DNA of 64,000 nt from Candidatus Saccharimonadota bacterium. GTDB taxonomy: Bacteria; Patescibacteriota; Saccharimonadia; Saccharimonadales; Saccharimonadaceae. The stretch lies in contig JAFRKK010000002.1 of the NCBI GenBank assembly GCA_017431745.1, positions 1-64,000 on the forward strand, read 5' to 3'. Positions 57,067 through 64,000 of the stretch are shown here, in pieces. How positions within the stretch are numbered: position 1 is the first letter of the stretch; each line of letters begins with the position of its first letter. The notes beneath the pieces are model-generated. The model was not told where the DNA came from. It saw nothing but the letters and a program-made list of their open reading frames with translations, and searched no databases. Both the position numbers and the translations under genes were made by a program.

Positions 57067-57213
57067 AAAATGGCACCGCGAGGTGCTACAGCCAAACATT
57101 CCTAGAACCGAGTTCGTTAGAAGTTGACAACCTTACGATGCCATTTTTACTTCTAACTCCCTGCGTATTATAAAATATGCCGGTTCTTTTAATGAAATGT
57201 TTAACTGTAGCAC
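57067..57213 (-). ncRNA. Structured leader RNA of the FISUMP gene 55572-56993 (copy 3 of 3)
   Basis: On the minus strand: stem a (57195-57213/57083-57101), stem b (57180-57187/57104-57112), stem c (57149-57157/57116-57124). X (57131-57147) pairs with X' (57067-57083) over 17 bp, followed by U-run. X and X' are almost the same as in copy 2, but the stem a, b and c sequences differ while staying paired. Confidence 0.75.
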
Positions 57214-57217
57214 TTTA

Positions 57218-57246
57218 ATTATATCGCGGTTCAACATTTATTTCAA
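57218..57246 (-). promoter_or_regulatory. Promoter of the FISUMP gene 55572-56993
   Basis: TTGAAA (57241-57246), 17-nt spacer ending CGCGA, TATAAT (57218-57223). Matches the Hint-operon promoter closely. Confidence 0.75.
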
Positions 57247-57279
57247 CCGTTTTTTTAGAAAATGTAGTACAATGAGGTT

Positions 57280-57882
57280 ATGGATAATGTAGATAATAAA
57301 ATTGAAGAAATTAGCAAAATGGCGAATTTAGATAAACTGGGTATACCGGAAGCGGTGATTATGTTGGCGCTTGGCGCCGTGGTGTTGCTGTTTGGTTATC
57401 GGATTAAGAAAACTGCTTTCTTTATTATATGGTTTTTGCTTGGGTTTAATTTGGTTAGTATCTTAATGCCGTTCATTAACCAAAATGTGGAAGTGATTGC
57501 GAGTAGTGATTTATATCAAACTTTGCTACCAATTGGGGGTGGGCTATTGCTGGCTTTGCTTGGATTTTCGATCGAGAAATTATGTGTGGGCGGGATATGT
57601 TTCGTGCTTTCAATGCTCGTCACGGTACAATACTTTGGCACAGATATCCAAACCATGGCGATTGGGGGAATTATTGGTGTGCTCGTAGCTGGATTTGCGG
57701 TAATGGTGATGAAGCCAGCAACTATAATTGCGACGGCGGTCGCAGGTGCGTATGCTCTGACCCTGGCGATAATGAAACTAAATACTGATATTAATTTTGA
57801 GACGTTTTATTGGCCAATGATATTTGGCATCGCGGCTGCAGGGTCAATCTTCCAATTCTTAACTACTAAACGAGTAAGTTAA
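57280..57882 (+). CDS. Polytopic membrane protein (DUF4203/TMEM198-like)
   Basis: 200 aa; after a 25-residue polar N-terminus there are about seven hydrophobic segments with Gly-rich helix contacts (LGAVVLLFGYRIKK, GGGLLLALLG, GGIIGVLVAGF). Similar in style to DUF4203 proteins; function unknown. TACAAT is 6 nt before the ATG (leaderless). Convergent with rplL, separated by element A3. Confidence 0.6.
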   Translation: MDNVDNKIEEISKMANLDKLGIPEAVIMLALGAVVLLFGYRIKKTAFFIIWFLLGFNLVSILMPFINQNVEVIASSDLYQTLLPIGGGLLLALLGFSIEKLCVGGICFVLSMLVTVQYFGTDIQTMAIGGIIGVLVAGFAVMVMKPATIIATAVAGAYALTLAIMKLNTDINFETFYWPMIFGIAAAGSIFQFLTTKRVS

Positions 57883-57892
57883 TAGAAAATAA

Positions 57893-58010
57893 AAAAACAA
57901 AAAATAGCACTTCTCGGACACGGGTCGCTCCGGCCCGTCGTCACGGGCGGAGCGCCCTAATTCTCGGTCGTAACCTCCGAAATGTCCTCAAAGTGCTATT
58001 TTTAGTTTTT
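57893..58010. repeat. Palindromic element A3 (family A) between the membrane gene and rplL
   Basis: Arms 57893-57912 and 57991-58010 are inverted copies with one mismatch. The core has GGCCCGTCGTCACGGGC and CTCGGTCGTAACCTCCG. T-runs on both strands make it a good two-way terminator for the convergent genes. Confidence 0.88.
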
Positions 58011-58041
58011 AATAAACAATTAGCTAACCATTTAATATGAT

Positions 58042-58425
58042 TTAGGCGAGCTCGACGGTTGCGCCGGCTTCTTCAAGAGCTTTCTTCATTTCTTCAGCTT
58101 CAGCTTTCGCGACCTTCTCCTTTACGGTAGCAGGAGCGCCGTCAACGATAGCTTTAGCTTCACCTAGACCAAGGCCAGTAGCTTCTTTAACAGCCTTGAT
58201 CACAGCAATCTTCTGAGCACCAGCGTCTTTCAATACGACGTCGTATTCAGATTTTTCGTCTGCAGCAGCAGCTTCACCGCCAGCAGCTGGGCCAGCAGCA
58301 ACGGCAACGGCAGCCGCAGCTGGCTCGATGCCATATTCGTCCTTGAGGACGTTCTTTAATTCGTTTACTTCGAGAACGGTAAGTTTTACCAATTCCTCGG
58401 CTAATTTCTTAATATCAGTAGCCAT
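58042..58425 (-). CDS. rplL: 50S ribosomal protein bL12 (L7/L12)
   Basis: 127 aa. N-terminal dimerisation helix pair, Ala-rich hinge ([18 protein letters not shown]) and C-terminal domain ([39 protein letters not shown]). ATG at 58425 with AAGGAG upstream; the longer frame to 58479 is not supported. Cotranscribed with rplJ. Confidence 0.96.
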   Translation of the reverse strand: MATDIKKLAEELVKLTVLEVNELKNVLKDEYGIEPAAAAVAVAAGPAAGGEAAAADEKSEYDVVLKDAGAQKIAVIKAVKEATGLGLGEAKAIVDGAPATVKEKVAKAEAEEMKKALEEAGATVELA

Positions 58426-58489
58426 TTTATTCTCCTTCGGAGTGGGGGAGGAACACATTTCCTCCCCCAACTTCTCCATTGATTATTAT

Positions 58490-58524
58490 TTTGAAAACAG
58501 GCGCGTGTCCTGATTTTCAAAATT
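58490..58524 (-). promoter_or_regulatory. Hairpin between rplJ and rplL
   Basis: TTTTGAAAA-CAGG...CCTG-ATTTTCAAAA long stem between the two genes; may be a processing site or partial terminator that sets the L10:L12 ratio. Confidence 0.5.
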
Positions 58525-58545
58525 CTTTAATATTATCATTGATTA

Positions 58546-59067
58546 CTAATTCGCATGTGCTTCTAGACCAGATACGATACCTGGTAAACCGCCAGTAAGG
58601 CCTGAAACACTGTCCGTGACTGGTGAAAGAAGTTGCGCCACCACCTGAGCGATAAGCTCGTTTTTGCTTGGCATTGCGGCAAGCGACTTTACTTCTTCTT
58701 CCGACAAGGCGTTGCCTAAATCAGAAAAACCACCGGTTAATACTAAAGCGTTATGAGTTTTAGCAAACTCAGCCAAAACTTTTGCTGGAGCGACTTCATC
58801 GCTATCTGATACCGCATAAAGCAATTGACCAGTTAAACCAGTCGTGTCGGTATCTTTATAGACGGCGATTTGTCCCATCGCAACGCGCACTAAGCGGTTC
58901 TTTACTACCTTGATTTTTACGCCATTTTCGCGTGCAGCTTTGCGAAGCTCTTGCATCTCAGCTACGGTCAAACCTTGGTATTTGGCGTAAACGGTAGTTT
59001 TAGCACCACTTAAAAGCTCAGTTAAATCAGCAACCAATTCGTTCTTTTTTTGCTTTGTTATTGCCAT
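58546..59067 (-). CDS. rplJ: 50S ribosomal protein uL10
   Basis: 173 aa. MAITKQKKNELVADLTELLSGAKTTV... matches uL10, with KVVKNRLVRVA in the rRNA-binding part and a C-terminal helix for L12 dimers. Anchors the L12 stalk. Preceded by an L10 leader. In this genome rplJL is separated from rplKA and on the other strand. Confidence 0.95.
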   Translation of the reverse strand: MAITKQKKNELVADLTELLSGAKTTVYAKYQGLTVAEMQELRKAARENGVKIKVVKNRLVRVAMGQIAVYKDTDTTGLTGQLLYAVSDSDEVAPAKVLAEFAKTHNALVLTGGFSDLGNALSEEEVKSLAAMPSKNELIAQVVAQLLSPVTDSVSGLTGGLPGIVSGLEAHAN

Positions 59068-59079
59068 AAAAAGTCCTTT

Positions 59080-59200
59080 TGGTTAATTTGATATTTGGTT
59101 AGCTAATTGTTAAACAGCGTCACCAAATAAACTCCCAAGAATTATTCCTCGGCGACATGATTAAGGATTACTCCCGTCGCTGTCTTTGGTAACTCCCTTA
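59080..59200 (-). promoter_or_regulatory. Ribosomal protein L10 leader
   Basis: The 5' UTR on the minus strand contains AAGACAGCGACGGGAG, TGTCGCCGAGGA and GTGACGCTGT, which form the kink-turn stem of the L10 leader where the L10(L12)4 complex represses its own mRNA. Confidence 0.7.
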
Positions 59201-59229
59201 ATTATACCACAAGATACTTGACAATACAA
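59201..59229 (-). promoter_or_regulatory. Promoter of rplJL
   Basis: TTGTAT (59224-59229), 17-nt spacer, TATAAT (59201-59206). The -35 box touches the left arm of element B2. Confidence 0.55.
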
Positions 59230-59304
59230 GTCAAAACAACTTTTTTCGGACACACTCAATGGCGCTTAACCAAGCTTACGGTCCTCAAAAAGTGTTTTGA
59301 CTTG
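59227..59304. repeat. Palindromic element B2 (family B) between the rplJ and aminotransferase promoters
   Basis: Arms 59227-59246 and 59287-59304 (CAAGTCAAAAC.../...GTTTTGACTTG) are inverted copies with one indel. The core has GGACACACTCAA and AAGCTTACGGTCC as in B1, but the small internal hairpin differs. Confidence 0.85.
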
Positions 59305-59327
59305 TTTTTTTGTTGTATAATAAATAT

Positions 59328-60491
59328 ATGAATGATTTTGACTATTTAGGAGAGGGGGAGGTATATCTAGATGCGGCGTGTCAATCATTAAGACCGCGAC
59401 CGGTAATTGATGCGATTAACCAGTATTATACTGAGCATAATTCATGTGGCGAACGCGTGAAATATAAGTGGGGAGTTGAAACCGATGAAAAGGTCGAGGC
59501 TACGCGCGAGAAGGTTTTGAAATTTTTGAAACTGTCGGCACGTAAATACACGGTGTCTTTTACGCTTAATACTACTTATGGGATTAATTTGATTTTATCG
59601 CAACTCAAGGCGTCGGCATTTAAGAAAGTGATGACGAGCGAGATTGAGCACAATTCGCCGTTTTTGTCTACGATGGCATTTAGTGAGCGCACTGGATTGC
59701 CACGCGAAGTAATAAAACGGGAAGAGGATGGTTCGATTGACGTTTCAAGTTATGATTTTACGAACGCTGTGGTAGTGGTGAACTGTGCGTCGAATTTTGA
59801 TGGGCGAAAACTATTAAACATTAAAGAGTTGTTGAAGTCCGTGCATAAGGCAGGCGGGATATTGATCATTGACGCAGCGCAGGCAATGGCACACTCCTCG
59901 GATATATTGCGTGGGGTGGAAGTGGATGCGATTTGTTTTTCGGCGCATAAATTATATGCGCCGTCGCTTGGTGTAATTTGTTGGCGAGACGAATTGGCTG
60001 CGAAGATGGAGGTTGGCTTTGTCGGTGGGGGCATGGTGGATGACGTAAAGAAAGATTCATATTTATTGTCGGCAGAAGGGAAAGAACACCGTTACACAAG
60101 ATTTGAAGCGGGGCTTCAGGCATGGGGTGAAATCGTGGGACTGGGTGCAGCTCTGGACTGGCTAAATAAGCTGCCGAAAAAGGCTTGGCAGAACTTAGAT
60201 AATAATACGCGCGAACTATATGAATTCTTAAGTAGTTCTGACAAAGTCCATTTAGTAAACCATGAACCAAATCCAACCATGTCTTTTTATGTGGAAGGGC
60301 TAGATTCGCATTTGCTCGGCTCAGCATTATCGCGTGAGAATGTTATGGCACGGACAGGATATTTTTGCGCGCATTATTATTTAGACCACGTAATGGGGTT
60401 GCCACCTTTGATGAGATTTTCACTTGGGCTGCATAATCGTCCCGAGGATATCGAAAAAGTCAAAAAAGTCATGGCAAAAATCATCAGCTAG
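59328..60491 (+). CDS. Class V aminotransferase / cysteine desulfurase-like enzyme
   Basis: 387 aa, PLP enzyme. PLP lysine in CFSAHKLYAPS, Asp/Gln in IIDAAQAMAH, and a candidate catalytic Cys in RTGYFCAHYY. This fits SufS/CsdA-like desulfurases, although no SufU/SufBCD genes are nearby and the length is slightly short, so a different class V reaction is possible. ATG 59328 is 6 nt after TATAAT (59316-59321); upstream in-frame ATG 59310 would precede the promoter. Confidence 0.82.
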   Translation: MNDFDYLGEGEVYLDAACQSLRPRPVIDAINQYYTEHNSCGERVKYKWGVETDEKVEATREKVLKFLKLSARKYTVSFTLNTTYGINLILSQLKASAFKKVMTSEIEHNSPFLSTMAFSERTGLPREVIKREEDGSIDVSSYDFTNAVVVVNCASNFDGRKLLNIKELLKSVHKAGGILIIDAAQAMAHSSDILRGVEVDAICFSAHKLYAPSLGVICWRDELAAKMEVGFVGGGMVDDVKKDSYLLSAEGKEHRYTRFEAGLQAWGEIVGLGAALDWLNKLPKKAWQNLDNNTRELYEFLSSSDKVHLVNHEPNPTMSFYVEGLDSHLLGSALSRENVMARTGYFCAHYYLDHVMGLPPLMRFSLGLHNRPEDIEKVKKVMAKIIS

Positions 60492-60509
60492 TGCTACAAT
60501 GGTTTTATT

Positions 60510-61559
60510 ATGGTGTGTATAGCTGCTTTTATTATTCTCGCGATTATTGGAGTGTTTGTCGCGATTATTTCAATATTTAAACCAAAAGTAGGGAAGGCCT
60601 ACTGGAAAATGTTGAAAAAGTCTTGGGGTTGCCTAGGAAAAAAGGTGCGTTTACAAAAATGTGAGACTGGGTTCAAAGATGATGTAAAAAACACTTTGCT
60701 TAGTCGCGTGATTGTTAAACATCCGAAGTGGGTGAAACCTTTGTCGGTAATCATTGAAGTTGTTTCGGTGATAATTGTGATTGTTGCGGTTTGGGCAATT
60801 TTGACGGCCGTGAAATCATTGCTGGCACTGTGGGCGCTAGGCTCTTGTAATGTAACGAAGCCTTCGGCTTGCTCGATGGGAGCAGAGGTTTGCTCAATCG
60901 ACGAGTCTGAGCCTACGAATCCATTGGAAGCAACTGGTCGCTGGTTTACGGAATGGGGAGAAATATTTGAAGCAATTCCAGATAAATTCCGGACCTACAA
61001 TGCAGAAGATTATAACTTCAATTATGTTACGGTACCGGGTGATAGTGCGGACAAACCAGTGGCGGTAGATATCTTTGACCCAGGATGTTCGGTGTGTATG
61101 ATTTCGTATCGCAATCAAAAGGCAGCGGGGTTCTTTGACGCATATAATGTACGATTGGTACCGTTTGCGATTCAGGGCGCAGATGATGCTTACAAATTTA
61201 AAAACTCTGAGGTTGTAGTGAGGTATATGTTAGCAGCAGAGCAATTCAAGTCAGGGCTAGCACTGCAACTGATTGATCACATCTTTACCGGAAAAAACAG
61301 CGAAGGCATTTCATACCAAAATAAGTTTAACGAAGATTACTCGCACGATGAAGCAGTGGCAAAGTTGGAGGCTTGGCTAAAAGAAGCCGGGCTAGACGAA
61401 AAAGGCGTTGAGGAGATTCGTAGAGTTGCGGATTATCCAGAAATTACCGACAAGATGAATGAGAATCGTAACATTATTGAGAATCAGCTGCGAGTAAAAG
61501 GCATCCCAACTATGATATTTGATGGTAGGCGCCATACTGGCTTGTGGGAAGCTATGTAA
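60510..61559 (+). CDS. Membrane-anchored thioredoxin-fold (DsbA-like) protein
   Basis: 349 aa. N-terminal TM helix, a basic cytoplasmic segment, a second TM helix (about 80-115), then an extracytoplasmic domain with GCSVC (CxxC) near residue 195 and a cis-Pro motif KGIPTMIFDG near the C-terminus. Predicted thiol-disulfide oxidoreductase that folds exported Cys-containing proteins, for example the FISUMP proteins, which have several Cys. TACAAT lies 9 nt before the ATG. Confidence 0.72.
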   Translation: MVCIAAFIILAIIGVFVAIISIFKPKVGKAYWKMLKKSWGCLGKKVRLQKCETGFKDDVKNTLLSRVIVKHPKWVKPLSVIIEVVSVIIVIVAVWAILTAVKSLLALWALGSCNVTKPSACSMGAEVCSIDESEPTNPLEATGRWFTEWGEIFEAIPDKFRTYNAEDYNFNYVTVPGDSADKPVAVDIFDPGCSVCMISYRNQKAAGFFDAYNVRLVPFAIQGADDAYKFKNSEVVVRYMLAAEQFKSGLALQLIDHIFTGKNSEGISYQNKFNEDYSHDEAVAKLEAWLKEAGLDEKGVEEIRRVADYPEITDKMNENRNIIENQLRVKGIPTMIFDGRRHTGLWEAM

Positions 61560-61684
61560 AAATTACAACACTTTTAGCGTGACCGGTGTTATTTAGGTGG
61601 AAAACTTTTATTAAATGTTCTTGACTTTTTGGGTCAATGGATATAATATAATATTAATATTATACATAGACAGGATGCGAGGTG

Positions 61685-62203
61685 ATGTCTGAAATACCAG
61701 AAAAACAAATAAAAAGACTACGAAGTTTACTTAGTGAAGCTGAGACTAGTTTATCGGCAGCAAAGGAATTATTAATTTCGATTATCGGTGATGGCGATAC
61801 CATCGCAGCGCCAAGGGAAACCGTGGTTTCTAGCCCAGAAGGCAAGATTATTGAGGGGATTTTCGATGGGCAAATCATGATTGGCCCAGATGGCAAAAAT
61901 TATCCAGTTCCAGCTAACTATGCTTCCAAGTCGAAATTAGTGGAAGGCGATATTATGAAACTTACGATTACGGAAGATGGCAGATTCTTGTATAAGCAGA
62001 TTGGTCCGGTCGAGCGTAAGGCGGTGATTGGGACTTTAACCCATCATGACGACAAGTATTTTGTGGAAGTCGCAGGTAAAGAATATCAGATTTTGTATGC
62101 TTCGGTAACTTATTTCCACCTGCGGGAAGGGTCACAAGTGTCGGTGACTATTCCGGCTAATAACGACGATGCTACATGGGCAGCGGTCGAAGCCGCACTA
62201 TAA
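61685..62203 (+). CDS. Conserved hypothetical protein, coiled coil plus beta-barrel
   Basis: 172 aa. N-terminal coiled coil (about 5-35), then a beta-rich domain (GIFDGQIMIGPDGKNYPVP; VEGDIMKLTIT; FVEVAGKEYQILYASVTYF). I do not recognise a named family; it looks like a small RNA- or protein-binding barrel. A promoter TTGACT-N15-TATAAT lies at about 61620. Start could be GTG 61682 or ATG 61685; GCGAGG upstream does not decide. Confidence 0.7.
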   Translation: MSEIPEKQIKRLRSLLSEAETSLSAAKELLISIIGDGDTIAAPRETVVSSPEGKIIEGIFDGQIMIGPDGKNYPVPANYASKSKLVEGDIMKLTITEDGRFLYKQIGPVERKAVIGTLTHHDDKYFVEVAGKEYQILYASVTYFHLREGSQVSVTIPANNDDATWAAVEAAL

Positions 62204-62217
62204 ATTCATGCTAAAAT

Positions 62218-62238
62218 CCGCCATCTTGGCGGTTTTTT
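62218..62238 (+). terminator. Intrinsic terminator
   Basis: CCGCCA-TCTT-GGCGG followed by TTTTTT. A second stem, TTTGCGC...GCGCAAA type, follows at about 62234-62274. Confidence 0.85.
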
Positions 62239-62328
62239 GCGCTTGCTCTATCGATAATAGCGCTTCGCGCAAAGAAACCACCAATCTGACGGATTTTATC
62301 TATGAATTACGTGATATAATAATAAATA

Positions 62329-63798
62329 GTGAAGAGTTTATACAGACGCTATAGGCCGGTGAGGCTAACTGAGGTTATTGGGCAGGAGCAAGTCACCAAA
62401 CCCTTAAGTAATTCCTTGAAAAATGGGAAGATTTCGCATGCGTATTTGTTTGTGGGGCCGAGAGGGTGTGGGAAAACTTCCGTAGCAAGAATTTTGGCGC
62501 ATGAAGTAAATGATTTTAAATATGAGATTGAGGACGATTATGTAGATATCATTGAAATTGACGGTGCGAGCAATCGAGGAATCGATAATATTCGAGAGCT
62601 TCGCGAAAAGGTGATGATTGCGCCAACAAGTGGCAAATATAAAGTTTATATTATTGATGAAGTACACATGTTGACCAAGGAGGCGTTTAATGCTCTTTTG
62701 AAAACTCTAGAAGAACCACCGAAACACGTGATTTTTATCATGGCGACGACCGATGCTTATAAAGTACCGGTGACGATTACTTCACGAGCGCAAGTTTATA
62801 CTTTTAAATTGGCCGCGGCTGACGTGATGATGGGGTTTTTGAAATCAGTGGCTTCAAAAGAGAAGATTAAAATCACAGACGAAGCGTTGGGGGTGATTGT
62901 TAAACGAGGTGGTGGGTCGTTTCGCGATACTTTGTCGCTCCTTGATCAGCTATCGACTTTGTCGGCTGACAAAATAACTGCCGAAATGGTGGTGAAAGCA
63001 ATGGGGCTGCCGCAAGACGAACAAATTGCCGAGTTGTTGGATGTTTATACTAGTGGTGACGTTGTAAGAATTACAACAATTCTAAAAGAATTATTATCTT
63101 CAGGAGTAAAGGCCGAGACGTTGGCAGAAGAGCTAATTGCCACGATTGTGGCGAAACCGAAATCGGAGCTAATGTCGCTTCTTGCGAAATTACCGGAAGT
63201 CAAGGCGCCGTTTGCCGAAGCGAAATTGTTAGTTGCTTTAACTTGTAGGCAATCTGGAATTGCCTTTTCTCGGGACGGGTCGCTTCGGCCCGTCGTCACG
63301 GGCGAAGCGCCCTCATCCTCGGTCGTAACCTCCGGAAGCCCTCGTAAAGGCAATTCCAGATTGCCCTCGAAAAAACCAAGTCCGGCCGGCCCGTCCACTG
63401 AAAAGATACGTTCGCAGGCTTCCAAATCTGGAGATGATATTGGAAAAACAGGTTTAGCCGCCAGTGCTAAGCAAGCCGTCACCATTTTCGACTGGGACGC
63501 CTACATCGATAAGGTGAAGGGGTTGAATGATGCGGTGGGGATGCAGCTGAAAAAAGTGAAACATGAGTTTGATGATGACACTTTGCACATTTATCCGGAA
63601 AAGAAAATCATTAAAAGCATCCTTTCACGGGATAATAATAAGAAAATTTTACTGAAAGCGGCCGGGAATGATGTAAAAATTACAATACACGACGAAAACG
63701 ATAAGCCTAGCAATGTAAAAAAAGATGCGGTGGCGGAGCGAATTTCTGATATAATGGGAGGAGAGGTACAAAATGATAGAGGAGGTAACCCATTCTAG
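62329..63798 (+). CDS. dnaX: DNA polymerase III gamma/tau subunit with in-frame palindromic insert
   Basis: 489 aa. Clamp-loader ATPase: YRPVRLTEVIGQEQV, Walker A GPRGCGKTS, Walker B IIDEVHML, SRC-like TSRAQ, sensor 2 GGGSFRDTLSLLDQ. The zinc-binding Cys of domain I are absent. Residues about 307-346, at the end of domain III, are encoded by element A4 (SGIAFSRDG... to ...GNSRLP). GTG 62329 follows TATAAT (62315-62320) by 8 nt. Its last 26 nt overlap dnaB. Confidence 0.93.
   Translation: MKSLYRRYRPVRLTEVIGQEQVTKPLSNSLKNGKISHAYLFVGPRGCGKTSVARILAHEVNDFKYEIEDDYVDIIEIDGASNRGIDNIRELREKVMIAPTSGKYKVYIIDEVHMLTKEAFNALLKTLEEPPKHVIFIMATTDAYKVPVTITSRAQVYTFKLAAADVMMGFLKSVASKEKIKITDEALGVIVKRGGGSFRDTLSLLDQLSTLSADKITAEMVVKAMGLPQDEQIAELLDVYTSGDVVRITTILKELLSSGVKAETLAEELIATIVAKPKSELMSLLAKLPEVKAPFAEAKLLVALTCRQSGIAFSRDGSLRPVVTGEAPSSSVVTSGSPRKGNSRLPSKKPSPAGPSTEKIRSQASKSGDDIGKTGLAASAKQAVTIFDWDAYIDKVKGLNDAVGMQLKKVKHEFDDDTLHIYPEKKIIKSILSRDNNKKILLKAAGNDVKITIHDENDKPSNVKKDAVAERISDIMGGEVQNDRGGNPF
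63248..63365. repeat. Palindromic element A4 (family A) inside dnaX
   Basis: Arms 63248-63266 and 63347-63365 are perfect 19-nt inverted copies; the left one is ordinary dnaX coding sequence. The core has GGCCCGTCGTCACGGGC and CTCGGTCGTAACCTCCG. Core plus one arm is 99 nt (33 codons). Confidence 0.9.
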
Positions 63799-64000
63799 CA
63801 AAGATGGTGGTCGCGTACCACCACAAGATATCGGAGCCGAGAAATCTTTACTCGGTGCGATTTTGATTTCAGATGCTGTGATGCCGGAAGTTTTGACTAT
63901 TTTAAAACCCCGAGATTTTTATGAGCAGCGACATGCGACAATTTTTGAGGCAATGACCAATTTATATGACCAGCATAAACCGATTGACCTTTTGACCTTG
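63773..64000 (+). CDS. dnaB: Replicative DNA helicase DnaB, N-terminal part (cut by window end)
   Basis: The first 76 residues show the DnaB N-terminal domain: RVPPQDIGAEKSLLGAILIS, ILKPRDFYEQRHATIFEAM and DLLTL. It unwinds DNA ahead of the fork as a hexamer. ATG 63773 has GGGAGGAGAGG upstream and lies inside dnaX. Confidence 0.93.
   Translation, partial: MIEEVTHSSKDGGRVPPQDIGAEKSLLGAILISDAVMPEVLTILKPRDFYEQRHATIFEAMTNLYDQHKPIDLLTL

Noticed and set aside
57066-57083. T-box-like TGGCACCGCG on the + strand
   Set aside because: It lies on the antisense strand of the FISUMP leader and is the complement of X'. No T-box specifier stems and no aminoacyl-tRNA synthetase gene follow.
62329-63798. Programmed frameshift in dnaX (as in E. 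coli)
   Set aside because: The A-rich stretch near 63370 has no slippery heptamer plus stem in the right frame, and the single frame already gives a full tau-like product.

Overview
The window looks like a chromosome segment of a small-genome Patescibacteria (CPR) bacterium, most likely a host-associated Candidatus Saccharibacteria (TM7). The reasons are: many surface proteins with FISUMP, InlB-type and Hint domains; central genes packed next to lineage-specific ones; few biosynthetic pathways; and very compact promoters. In about twenty genes the -10 box lies only about 6 nt before the start codon. TGA is used as a stop, so the recoded-UGA CPR phyla (Gracilibacteria, Absconditabacteria) are unlikely. 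This placement is inferred from gene content; no 16S gene is present.

Layout. 0-10 kb: a tRNA-like structured RNA, a GH13 glucosidase, a CDF transporter, an SDR, rubrerythrin, tRNA-Thr, rmuC-gpsA-helicase/nuclease, rpmG. 10-24 kb: alpha-glucan genes (GH57 plus GT4/5, GH97), tRNA-Trp, a surface-protein operon (Hint protein then FISUMP protein) behind a structured leader RNA, sortase, CapA and a serine hydrolase. 22.6-25.6 kb: a VTC / DUF4956 / Cthe_2159 cluster. 25.7-34 kb: a MacB-type ABC fusion, tRNA-Gln, a large FISUMP protein behind a G9-tract promoter, a GGDEF protein, DUF308. 34-44 kb: lipid and envelope genes (acyltransferase-like, membrane glycosyltransferase-like, acyl-CoA ligase, cdsA, pgsA), ybaB-recR, nrnA, cysS, queH. 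44-57 kb: two paralogous FISUMP genes in opposite orientation flank a PD-(D/E)XK nuclease, queA-tgt, glgP, secE-nusG-rplK, an orphan gene, rplA and an ORF6N protein. 57-64 kb: rplJ-rplL, a class-V aminotransferase, a thioredoxin-fold membrane protein, dnaX and the start of dnaB.

The most unusual content is a set of seven GC-rich palindromic elements. They have a shared core (two related families) but locus-specific arms: each arm is an inverted copy of its own flanking DNA. Four copies are intergenic and act like terminators or spacers. Three are inserted in frame inside queA, tgt and dnaX. They resemble Rickettsia palindromic elements in effect, but their arms are not shared terminal repeats.

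The second unusual item is a roughly 150-nt leader RNA found in three copies upstream of FISUMP/Hint surface genes. It has three nested stems plus a 16-17 bp long-range helix, all preserved by compensatory changes. Two copies also share a near-identical promoter. Together with the G9 spacer promoter and GC-rich C-terminal patches in the FISUMP proteins, this points to a dedicated regulation and variation system for the cell surface.
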